Origin: CAIZQW01 sp942493055
GTDB lineage: Bacteria > Verrucomicrobiota > Kiritimatiellia > RFP12 > UBA1067
Assembly (NCBI GenBank): GCA_942493055.1
Contig: OW818680.1
Coordinates: forward strand, 2,790,001 to 2,854,000
Direction of reading: 5' to 3'
Length of the DNA stretch: 64,000 nucleotides
Below, piece by piece: positions 1 to 6,742 of this stretch; the first letter of the stretch is position 1, and the number at the start of each line of letters is the position of its first letter. Position numbers and translations under genes: made by a program. The notes below the pieces were generated by a model. It did no database searches, was not told the DNA's origin, and saw only the letters and a list, made by a program, of their open reading frames with translations.

Positions 1-385
1 TCACCTCGCCATTGGCCAGCAGGCGCTGCCCGCACGAGATGCAGGCAACGGTTGCGAGGGAAAAGGCGACAATCGAAACAAGCCGCATCACCGAGTCAAC
101 GATCAGACGTCCCAGCCGGTTCAGCTTCTGGAAAAAATATTCAATGGCGATATGCCCCTTCATGGCTGTTGTCAGGGGCAAGGCGCACGCCATCGTGAGT
201 ACACCGCAAATGCGCACCACGTCATACGAGCCTTTGACCGGGAAGCCCGTCACCCGCAACGCCACGTCACAGCACGTCACAGTGACCATCAAAAAGAGGC
301 CCGCCCCGGAAATCGCGGTCATGCCGTAAATCACGTAGACAACACCCCTCCAGAACAGACCCAACGGTTTTTTTATGGAACTCAT
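1..385 (-). CDS. dctQ: TRAP transporter small permease (DctQ family), 3' end cut by window edge
   Basis: This is an open reading frame on the minus strand with no stop before the left edge; 128 codons are visible. It begins Met-Ser-Ser-Ile-Lys-Lys-Pro. Membrane segments lie at about residues 12-38 and 50-70, with another near 100-118. The stretch around residues 40-80 (VALRVTGFPVKGSYDVVR, then KGHIAIEYFF) matches the DctQ pattern in which an R-x-x-G-x-x-x-x-G-x-x-E/D loop precedes an H-I-x-V-E/D-x-x segment. DctQ is the small membrane subunit of tripartite periplasmic transporters that import organic acids using an ion gradient. The DctP receptor gene lies just upstream at 597-1619 on the same strand, 211 bases away across a structured repeat. 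The large permease DctM is expected beyond the left edge. An in-frame GTG seven codons upstream is an alternative start. Confidence 0.85.
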   Translation of the reverse strand, partial: MSSIKKPLGLFWRGVVYVIYGMTAISGAGLFLMVTVTCCDVALRVTGFPVKGSYDVVRICGVLTMACALPLTTAMKGHIAIEYFFQKLNRLGRLIVDSVMRLVSIVAFSLATVACISCGQRLLANGEV

Positions 386-420
386 CTTCGTCTCGTTCAA
401 TTTCACAGGAATGTTGGAAT

Positions 421-596
421 ATGGGAATGTTGGAATGATGGTGAGACGGCGTCCCGGATTTCGGAGGGGCACGCGTCTGCGTGCCTAGGACGAGCAGCCG
501 CTCGTCCCTCCCGCTGTCTTCCAAACGGTATTCCGCTATTCCAGTATTCCATTATTCCCGTCCGCCTTCCAACTTTAGCACTTTAGCACTTCCCCT
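421..596. repeat. Intergenic three-way-junction repeat between dctP and dctQ
   Basis: The core at 463-512 has outer arms GGAGG and CCTCC enclosing two hairpins: GGCACGC-gtct-GCGTGCC at 468-485 and GGACGAGC-agcc-GCTCGTCC at 488-507. It is flanked by GGAAT-rich direct words on the left and their complement on the right (for example ggaatgatgg against ccattattcc). The same plan recurs at 18147-18208 and 61200-61306. The stretch beside the dctP stop (about 577-596) carries a repeated ctttagcac word, related to modules behind other minus-strand genes. No gene is supported here. Confidence 0.75.
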
Positions 597-1619
597 CTAC
601 TTCTTCCCGATCTTCTCGCGCAAAGCTGCCAGGAACTCAGTGCCTTTCAGCCCCTTCGCGTCTGCCTTGTCTGCATTCTCCTTCAACAGGGGCTCCACTT
701 GCTTGCGCCAGGCTGCCTGCTCGTCCGTTGAAAGCGGGATGACCGCGTGCTTCAGCTCCTTCACATACGCAAGACCCGCCTCGTCCGCTTCATTCCAGGA
801 CTGTCCATGCTTGGCGATCCACTCCGTGTTCACCTGCTGGATGATCTTCTGGAGTGCGGGGGGCAGCTGCTGCCACGCCTTCAGATTCATGGAGACAAAG
901 AAGACCGTGGTGTAGCCAATGCAGGAGGAATCCGTCACAGACTTGATGACCTCGCCCTGCTTCCAGCCCTTCAAGGTCTCAACCGGGCAGAACGTGGCAT
1001 CCACGACGCCCTTCTGGAGTGCTTCGTAGGTCTCGCCCTGCGGCATGCTGACCGGCGACCCGCCGAGCTGTTCGACCACCTTCGCCGAGAAACCTGTTGC
1101 GCGAATCTTCAGCCCCTTCAAGTCCGCCAGCGTGTTAATCGCCTTCTGCGAAGCGAGGATGCCAGGCCCGTGCGCATGCACATACATGACCTGCGTGTCG
1201 GCGAGTTCCTTGGGCTGATACGCTGCATACAGCTCATTGGCGATACGCGTGGCCGAGGCGCCATCCGTATACCCCACGGGCAGGTCCAGCAGTTCCATGA
1301 GCGGGAAGCGTCCGCGCGTATAGGCCAAGGCGCTCATGCCGATATCCGAAATGCCATCGACCACGCCCTGGTAGCACTGATCCGCCTTGGTCAGCGAACC
1401 CCCGGGGAAAACCGTGATCTGCACCTGACCCTCTGTGCGCTTCTTGATCTCCTCCGCCCACTCCGTGGCCAGCTTGGCCTGCACATGCGTCGGCGGGAAG
1501 AAGACGCTATACTTCAGGGAATATGTTTTTTTTGCGCCATCTTGCGCAGCTTGTTTTCCGCAACCTGCTGCCAGGAGCAGGCTGACGGCCGTCAGTGTTG
1601 TAAGGAGTGATGTTTTCAT
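597..1619 (-). CDS. dctP: TRAP transporter substrate-binding lipoprotein (DctP)
   Basis: A 340-residue periplasmic solute receptor of a TRAP (tripartite ATP-independent periplasmic) transporter. The N-terminus is a lipoprotein signal: a short basic start, a hydrophobic core and the lipobox LAAGC with Cys at residue 20, so it is probably tethered to a membrane. Family features include FPGGSLTKADQCYQGVVDG, G-M-S-A-L-A-Y and an RATG segment, where DctP proteins place the Arg that binds the substrate carboxylate. Length is normal. The ligand cannot be named from sequence; organic or sugar acids are usual. It lies upstream of dctQ on the same strand. Its promoter (TTGAGT, 17 bases, TAAACT) places the transcription start very close to the ATG, so the message may be leaderless. 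Confidence 0.9.
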   Translation of the reverse strand: MKTSLLTTLTAVSLLLAAGCGKQAAQDGAKKTYSLKYSVFFPPTHVQAKLATEWAEEIKKRTEGQVQITVFPGGSLTKADQCYQGVVDGISDIGMSALAYTRGRFPLMELLDLPVGYTDGASATRIANELYAAYQPKELADTQVMYVHAHGPGILASQKAINTLADLKGLKIRATGFSAKVVEQLGGSPVSMPQGETYEALQKGVVDATFCPVETLKGWKQGEVIKSVTDSSCIGYTTVFFVSMNLKAWQQLPPALQKIIQQVNTEWIAKHGQSWNEADEAGLAYVKELKHAVIPLSTDEQAAWRKQVEPLLKENADKADAKGLKGTEFLAALREKIGKK

Positions 1620-1627
1620 GGGAAAAT

Positions 1628-1656
1628 AGTTTACCCCTCTTAAACCATTTACTCAA
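1628..1656 (-). promoter_or_regulatory. Predicted dctP promoter, possibly leaderless
   Basis: Read on the minus strand, TTGAGT (1656-1651) is followed after 17 bases by TAAACT (1633-1628). Eight bases separate the -10 box from the ATG whose first base is 1619. Transcription would therefore start about at the initiation codon, and no Shine-Dalgarno sequence is present. Confidence 0.5.
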
Positions 1657-1698
1657 CCTGATTTTCAAAAAAACATTCGTTTTTTTTGCCGGTTGTAC

Positions 1699-1704
1699 TA
1701 TAAT
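1699..1704 (+). promoter_or_regulatory. Consensus -10 box directly ahead of the Dus start codon
   Basis: A perfect TATAAT ends seven bases before the ATG at 1712. Transcription is then expected to begin at or within a base or two of the ATG, and there is no ribosome-binding site. A weak TTCGTT lies at the -35 position (1676-1681). This supports 1712 as the start rather than the in-frame ATG at 1607. Confidence 0.5.
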
Positions 1705-1711
1705 TCGTGCC

Positions 1712-2818
1712 ATGTCTAATCCGCTGCACACCCTCTTCAGCTTGCCAGACGATGGAAACCCGCTCATCTTCCTCGCCCCCATGGCAGGTTATACCAACGC
1801 GCCCATGCGCCGCATGTCCAATCATCATGGCGCGGCATTGACCTACACAGAGATGACCTGTGACCGCGGCTTGCTGAACGCCTCAGAAAAGACCTGGTAC
1901 CTGCTCGAGACCCTTCCGGATGAAGGCCCGGTGGTCGCGCATCTCTATGGCTCTGAACCCGACAGACTCGCCGAAGCCGCGGCAAAGGTGGAGGAGACCG
2001 GCCGCTTTGTGGCCATTGACCTCAATGCCGGCTGCCCGGTTCACAGGATCACCGCCTGCGGCTGCGGCGCCGCGCTCATTAAAAATCCGCAGCTCATCCA
2101 CGACATTCTCTCCGCCATGAAGCGGGCCGTGAAACGCATCCCCATCACCGTCAAGACGCGCCTCGGCCCGTCACCCGACCGCGTCGCCATCTTCGATATC
2201 CTCGCGGCAGCCGAAGCCGCAGGCGCCAGCGCCTTGGCCCTGCATGGACGCTTCACCTCGCAAGGCCACGCCGGGCCTGTCAACCTCCCCCTCATGGCCG
2301 AGGTGAAGCAGCGCGCCAAGATCCCGATCATTGGAAACGGCGGCATCTGCTCCAAGCATTGCGCCTGGACCATGCTCCGCGAGACCCGTGTCGACGCGCT
2401 CATGATCGCCCGAGCCGCCATCGGCAACCCCTGGATCTTCGAGGATCTCCGCGCCACGCTCAACACCGACGTCGAACCCGTCCCCTTCCATCCGACCGGG
2501 CTTCGCCCGCGCCGCGAACTCGACGAAATCAACCGCGTCTTGAACGAGCATCTTAAAACAGAAGATGCCTTTTTAAACAGCTTGAAAATGAAGTTTGGCG
2601 TGCCGCGCGACGCCGAAGCTGTCGAAGAAAATTTAACCGCCACCTTCCGCTGCCATCTCTTCCGCTATTTGCACGGCCTCAAAGGCTCCTCCTATATCCG
2701 CGGACGGCTCCATGAACTCAAGACCCTCCCCGCGATTCACGAAGCGATCACAGCCTGCCTCGAACGCGAAGCCGCCTACCGCGCCACAGCGCCTCTTGGC
2801 TCAGCCCTTCCGCGTTAG
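1712..2818 (+). CDS. dus: tRNA-dihydrouridine synthase
   Basis: A 368-residue flavoenzyme of the Dus family, which reduces uridines in the tRNA D-loop using NADPH and FMN. It shows the FMN-barrel opening motif APMAGYTNAPMR (residues 22-33), the catalytic-Cys motif NAGCP with Cys108, the VKTR barrel strand, HGR (FMN phosphate region) and GNGGI followed by a second phosphate-binding segment (MIARAAIGNPWIF). A C-terminal helical tRNA-binding domain follows. The NAGCP-x-x-R-I arrangement with GCGAAL is closest to the DusB type, but exact specificity is not assigned. The start at 1712 was chosen over an upstream in-frame ATG because a TATAAT box lies in between and the family begins just before the APMAGYT motif. 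It is divergent from dctP. Confidence 0.9.
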   Translation: MSNPLHTLFSLPDDGNPLIFLAPMAGYTNAPMRRMSNHHGAALTYTEMTCDRGLLNASEKTWYLLETLPDEGPVVAHLYGSEPDRLAEAAAKVEETGRFVAIDLNAGCPVHRITACGCGAALIKNPQLIHDILSAMKRAVKRIPITVKTRLGPSPDRVAIFDILAAAEAAGASALALHGRFTSQGHAGPVNLPLMAEVKQRAKIPIIGNGGICSKHCAWTMLRETRVDALMIARAAIGNPWIFEDLRATLNTDVEPVPFHPTGLRPRRELDEINRVLNEHLKTEDAFLNSLKMKFGVPRDAEAVEENLTATFRCHLFRYLHGLKGSSYIRGRLHELKTLPAIHEAITACLEREAAYRATAPLGSALPR

Positions 2819-3249
2819 CGATTCTTGTCCCGTCTCCCGTTTTCATCCACGTCTCGTCCGAGACGTCTTGGAGTGCGGTGGCAAGCCGAGGCCGGAGGGC
2901 CTGGCGCGACACCGCTTTTCCTGGCTGTCCCAAAAAGCGGTGTCGCGCGGAATACCGCTTGCCACCGCACTCCAGAGTTTTGTCACACCTCCGATGCCCC
3001 ATTGACTGGTTGACCGGTTGATCTAAGTGTGTGGCCTGTCTAGTTTCGCCTCCAACTTACTGACACTTAATGACACTTCCAAACTTACTGACACTTCTTA
3101 ATCCAGTTTCCAGTTTCAAGCCGCAAGTTTCAAATTATGACAACCTTGTCATTTGCTTTCAAGCCTCTCTGTCATGTTCATCGTGTTTACTATATCAGAC
3201 AAACAGCTCAGATCAGCTGAACCCATCACACTTAACAAGGAGATACACC
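2819..3249. repeat. Non-coding stretch with a nested inverted repeat and GTGTCAGTAAG-type words
   Basis: An 18-bp perfect inverted repeat (TGGAGTGCGGTGGCAAGC at 2869-2886 and its complement at 2957-2974) encloses a small GGCC-rich hairpin (about 2890-2902). It also encloses a strong 16-bp hairpin whose arms GCGCGACACCGCTTTT (2904-2919) and complement (2933-2948) flank a short loop. This gives a nested, branched fold like other elements in the window. At about 3053-3096 the words CCAACTTACTGACACTT and TGACACTT repeat; their complement forms a tandem array at 9491-9561. The last 100 bases should carry the promoter of the next gene; CTGTCA then TATATC with a 16-base spacer is a weak candidate. 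No coding sequence is supported. Confidence 0.7.
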
Positions 3250-4392
3250 ATGAACAAGCAGATCATGATCACACTACTCGCCGGCACAGCTACGCTTGCC
3301 AGCGCAATGGCTCAACGCCATCAACCCGCAGAAGGAGCAGACGAACAGAAGCCTAATCGCCAGGAGATGCGCCGCGACATGAAGCCGGACGCGGAAGGCG
3401 GCTGCCCCTTCAAGATGAAGAAGGAGAAAGAGATGGCTCAGGCTTCGAAAGAGCAAGCCAAGCAGAAGAAGTCGCCTCGCATGCAACAGGAGCAAGACGC
3501 TCCTCAGCCCATGGAAGAAGGTAGAGGACAGTGTCCAGGCATGATGCGCGGACAGCAAGAACGCGGACCTATGATGGACAAGCAGCAGGGACAGTGCACG
3601 TGCAAGGGCATGCGCGGTCAGGGATCCAAAGGACCCCAGCAGGGTCAAGCACCCATGATGCGTGGCCAACAACAAGGCGGTTGCCCCATGCGCGGACAGC
3701 AAGGACCGATGATGCGCGGTCAAGGATTCCAGGGTATGCAGCAGGGTCGCGGACCCATGATGCAGCAGCAGGGCGGCTGCCCCATGCGCGGACAGCAAGG
3801 CCCGATGATGCGCGGCCAGGGATTCCAGGGTATGCAGCAGGGTCGCGGACCCATGATGCGGGGTCAACAGGGACAGTGCCAGGGTCAATGCAAGGGTATG
3901 CGCGGCCAGCAACAGGGACGTGGCCCCATGATGCAGCCACAAGGCGGTTGCCCGAGTATGCGCGGTCAGGGCATGCGCGGCCAGCAAGGTTGCGGCCCGA
4001 TGATGCGCGGTCAGGGTATGCGCGGTCAGCAGGGTTGCGGCCCGATGATGCAGCAGGGACCCCTTCAGGGCCGTGGCCCCATGATGCAGGGCCCGCAGCA
4101 GGGCGGCTGCCCTGAAATGCGCGGTCAGGGCATGCGCGGTCAAGACTTCCAGGGCCCTCAGCAAGGTCGCGGACCCATGATGCAGGGAAGAGGCCAGGGC
4201 TTCCAAGGTCCGCAACAGGGCATGGGCCCGATGATGCGCGGACAAGGACCCCAAGGGCCTCAGCAGGGTATGGGACCCCGTCAGCCGAGCTGCGGACCGG
4301 ATATGGGCAATCGGCATGCCTGCCCGCAGAACAGTGCTGAAGCGTGTCCTGAAGAGTCCCAGGCCGAAGAGGTGACCGGACTTCTCCAGTAG
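3250..4392 (+). CDS. Secreted Met/Gln/Gly/Cys-rich repeat protein
   Basis: A 380-residue protein with no recognised family. A signal peptide is visible (basic start, hydrophobic core, cleavage expected after ASAMA at about residue 21), so the product is exported. A charged linker (about 22-95) is followed by about 250 residues built from short words: MRGQ, GPMM (eleven copies plus one APMM), GGCP, GCGPMM and QGFQG. Two adjacent 32-residue units encoded at 3667-3762 and 3763-3858 are identical in protein, marking a recent 96-bp tandem duplication. Cysteines occur at spaced intervals, mostly as GGCP, GCGP or QCxC, together with very many methionines, which is the kind of composition seen in soft-metal (copper or silver) binding proteins. 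Apolar and aromatic residues are almost absent, so the protein is probably disordered or polymer-like. The start at 3250 has a weak AAGGAG site and begins the signal peptide. A strong terminator follows, so the gene is monocistronic. Confidence 0.8.
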   Translation: MNKQIMITLLAGTATLASAMAQRHQPAEGADEQKPNRQEMRRDMKPDAEGGCPFKMKKEKEMAQASKEQAKQKKSPRMQQEQDAPQPMEEGRGQCPGMMRGQQERGPMMDKQQGQCTCKGMRGQGSKGPQQGQAPMMRGQQQGGCPMRGQQGPMMRGQGFQGMQQGRGPMMQQQGGCPMRGQQGPMMRGQGFQGMQQGRGPMMRGQQGQCQGQCKGMRGQQQGRGPMMQPQGGCPSMRGQGMRGQQGCGPMMRGQGMRGQQGCGPMMQQGPLQGRGPMMQGPQQGGCPEMRGQGMRGQDFQGPQQGRGPMMQGRGQGFQGPQQGMGPMMRGQGPQGPQQGMGPRQPSCGPDMGNRHACPQNSAEACPEESQAEEVTGLLQ

Positions 4393-4420
4393 TCAGACAC
4401 GGTTCTCTCGATCCAAAAAA

Positions 4421-4461
4421 AGGTGCGATTGCATTCATTTGCAGTCGCACCTCTCTTTTTT
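4421..4461 (+). terminator. Rho-independent terminator of the repeat-protein gene
   Basis: AGGTGCGATTGC (4421-4432) pairs with GCAGTCGCACCT (4441-4452) around an eight-base loop, with one mismatch in the stem. A run of Ts (TCTCTTTTTTA) follows. It begins 28 bases after the stop codon at 4392. Confidence 0.85.
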
Positions 4462-4462
4462 A

Positions 4463-4800
4463 TTAACCCCACCGCCAGCCGAGCTGGAATAAACGAAGGA
4501 GTATCTTTTTGCATCGAATGACGCGAACCACACGAATGAAAAACGGTTTTACGCGAAGATCGCTATGAGAGGTGCTTGCACGGAAAGCCCCCGCGAGTGG
4601 CTGAATACAGCCGGGGCTTATCTCGTGCAAGCACCCGAGTGTCACGCATTGACTCTGGGTGAAGGACGAGCTGTGCCTCCCGTGTATCCACGGGCTTGCG
4701 AAGGCACGCCGTCCTTCACCCAAATAGCGTTCTTTGCGAAAAAGCATTCAATAATTGAAGTTTCCAATTTCAACTTTAGAACTCTCGAACTTTAGAACTT
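4463..4800. repeat. Intergenic structured repeat with two nested hairpin modules
   Basis: A left module (4473-4510, CCAGCCGAGCTGG then AATAAACGA) recurs behind other plus-strand genes. Module A has a 12-bp outer stem (GGTGCTTGCACG 4571-4582 with 4624-4635), an inner AAGCCCC/GGGGCTT stem, and the tip GGCTGAATACAGCC (4599-4612). Module B has a 13-bp outer stem (4656-4668 with 4710-4722), an inner GTGCC/GGCAC stem, and the tip CCCGTG-TATC-CACGGG (4679-4694). The same two tips recur at 59706-59717 and 59829-59842 on quite different stems. The last 28 bases (4772-4799) are an AACTTTAGAACT module whose exact complement is at 55302-55329. No gene is supported here. Confidence 0.8.
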
Positions 4801-6225
4801 CTACTTCCCTCTCGCCTCGGGCACGGCAAAGTCGCCGGTCATGGTCTGCGGCAAGCGGAAGACATCGCCCTTCTGATTGCAGAAGTAGAGACGCGACTCC
4901 GAAGGTTTGCGTCCATGGCCGTCGGCCCAGAAGCCGTAGAAATCCGGATGCGCATTAATGGGGCGCCGTACGTAGGTGTGGTTCATCTCGCTCGCTTTCG
5001 TCATCTGCCGCACCATCTTCCACGTCGCCCCCGTATCCTCGGAGAGCCACATCGCGATCTCGCCGCCTGGATTGTACGGCTGCGGCCCCATCTGTGTGGG
5101 ACCGATGATCCGCCACGTGGTATCGCTCTCCACATAGAGCGGGCCCACGTCGTAATTGCTGCCGGAGGCGATGCCCGTCTGAAGCTCGAGCCACTCCGTC
5201 CCATTCCAGCGCGCGATGCGCCATTCGCGCGGCCCCATCTCAGGACCGGATTCAAACCCTTTACTCAGCACGTATAGAATGATCGGATGTCCAGCCGAGT
5301 CAAATTGAATGTCAGAGAGATAGACATTGCGCCCCTTGCTCTGAAACTCCAACACGCTGGCGGGGTTGATCTTCTCGCTGAGCGGTGTCGTTAGAACCTC
5401 TCCCTTGGCATTCTTCCAGGTCGCCCCGAAGTCCTCTGACTCCATGTAGTAAATGTTGGTACGGTAGTTCAGTCCCTTGCCCTTCGGATGCATATTGAAG
5501 GCCACGCCGGTCTTCTTGTTCTTCCACACCGCGCTGATCTGATAGTGTCCCTCTTCAAAATAGGAGGTCTGCTTGCGCTCACTCCAGACCGTGCCCTCCG
5601 GATTGCTGGTCATCATGTAGTTGCCGCGCCCCGCCACATACCAAGTGTGAATAAAGAAGAACCCCTTGCCGGGATAGTACATCGGCTGCGGATACGAATA
5701 ATTGCCGGTCCACATCACCTGGAACTGGTCGATGTCGTACGGCTTCACGCTGCGCGAAATCGCAGAGGGCCGTTCACGGCCATGACTGCTGGAGAAGATC
5801 CAGATATATCCCTTGTCATCGAGATTGATGACCGGGTTGTCGTGCGCGTCATCGGTCTTCTTATCCAAAAGCAGGGTGGGACGCGCCACCTTGCCTGTGG
5901 CATGGTCATAGAACGAGACCATGTGCAAGAGCGTGCTGTTCTTCTCGTCCGTCCCGCCGTAACAGAAGAAGGTCTTGTTCACCTCCGGCGCATACCAGGC
6001 AAAGGGCGAGTGGTTCGCGCAATAGGTTCCGAGTCCGCCGCTGTACTTGTAGACATACTCGCTCTTCAGCTTCTGATTGTAATACCAGATGCCGCGGAAG
6101 CCATCCGCTTTCTTGTTCTGAAGCACCAATGCCGCAGGGGCAGGCTTCTCCGTCGTCTTTTTCGTCGCAGCCCAGCCGCTCACAGCAGCAAGCATAACCA
6201 GAATCACAATTCCTTTAATCCTCAT
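4801..6225 (-). CDS. Secreted BNR_4-family beta-propeller, ulvan-lyase (PL24/PL25)-like
   Basis: A 474-residue exported protein with a signal peptide ending near AVSGWA (about residue 19). The body has the recurring aromatic and Asp/Gly pattern of a BNR/sialidase-like propeller (SEDFGATWKN and SEDTGATWKM are Asp-box-like). DAHDNPVINLDDKGYIWIF and SSSHG place His128 and His148 twenty residues apart, followed by SYPQP (Tyr178) and AGRGNY (Arg200). That His/His/Tyr/Arg order resembles the active site described for seven-bladed ulvan lyases of PL24/PL25, recalled from the literature and not aligned here. A role in cleaving uronic-acid-containing sulfated polysaccharide is therefore plausible but unproven. 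The start has a strong AGGGGGG site seven bases upstream. The gene stands alone between two structured repeat regions. Confidence 0.7.
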   Translation of the reverse strand: MRIKGIVILVMLAAVSGWAATKKTTEKPAPAALVLQNKKADGFRGIWYYNQKLKSEYVYKYSGGLGTYCANHSPFAWYAPEVNKTFFCYGGTDEKNSTLLHMVSFYDHATGKVARPTLLLDKKTDDAHDNPVINLDDKGYIWIFSSSHGRERPSAISRSVKPYDIDQFQVMWTGNYSYPQPMYYPGKGFFFIHTWYVAGRGNYMMTSNPEGTVWSERKQTSYFEEGHYQISAVWKNKKTGVAFNMHPKGKGLNYRTNIYYMESEDFGATWKNAKGEVLTTPLSEKINPASVLEFQSKGRNVYLSDIQFDSAGHPIILYVLSKGFESGPEMGPREWRIARWNGTEWLELQTGIASGSNYDVGPLYVESDTTWRIIGPTQMGPQPYNPGGEIAMWLSEDTGATWKMVRQMTKASEMNHTYVRRPINAHPDFYGFWADGHGRKPSESRLYFCNQKGDVFRLPQTMTGDFAVPEARGK

Positions 6226-6742
6226 ATTCCCCCCTATTCATCCGCATCCTAAGTCCGTCCGTCACTGCACTCAGACATACTATAACGAAACCTCTGTACG
6301 GAACTCAAGCCGGATGATTTGGCATCAAGCTCCAACTTTAGAACTTCTTCCTTACTTTCCTCTCGCAGAGGCGCTGAGGACGACACCACTACTCCCACGG
6401 CATGTACGGCTGAGAATATGCCTTGTCTGTCCCCTTGTGCCCTGGGAACGCCGACGTCCTCGTCGGCCTCTTGCTTGCCGACGAGGACATCGGCGCTCCC
6501 AGGAGCGTTTCCATGACATTGAATGGCATGTCTGTCCCCCTGTGGCCCTGTAGCCCTCGCACCGTCGGCCGGTCCGGCGGCTGCCGGACGACCCCCTCCA
6601 GCAAGTTTCAAGTTTCCAGTTTCAAATTCCATCATTCCACCCTTCCTCTATTCCAACATTCCAATGACGTTACAGATCAAACTATGAAGTTGTTTTTTGA
6701 GCGCCAAACAGATATACTGCCCTTTTTCTTTCGAGTTTGACT
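6226..6742. repeat. 517-base non-coding stretch with long hairpin repeats and the lpxK promoter
   Basis: A near-perfect stem of about 27 bp (6441-6467 with 6476-6503, containing GTCCTCGTCGGC and its complement) is bracketed by two similar direct words (ATGCCTTGTCTGTCCCC at about 6419 and ATGGCATGTCTGTCCCC at about 6524). A second hairpin GGTCCGGC-ggct-GCCGGAC follows at about 6571-6592. AACTTTAGAACTT, TCAAGTTTCCAGTTTCAAA and CATTCCA words fill the rest. Short open frames crossing this stretch are translations of the repeat and are not genes. Confidence 0.7.
6690..6718 (+). promoter_or_regulatory. Predicted sigma-70-type promoter of lpxK
   Basis: TTGTTT (6690-6695), a 17-base spacer and TATACT (6713-6718). 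Transcription would start near 6725, giving a leader of about 18 bases before the ATG at 6743. Confidence 0.6.

Noticed and set aside
3274..4317. 347-residue minus-strand frame rich in Leu, His and Ala
   Set aside because: It is the reverse of the Met/Gln/Gly repeat gene; the low-complexity repeat lacks stop codons in several frames. The plus frame has the signal peptide, promoter side and terminator.
6249..6635. 128-residue minus-strand frame
   Set aside because: It is a translation of the hairpin repeat; there is no conserved content and no ribosome site.
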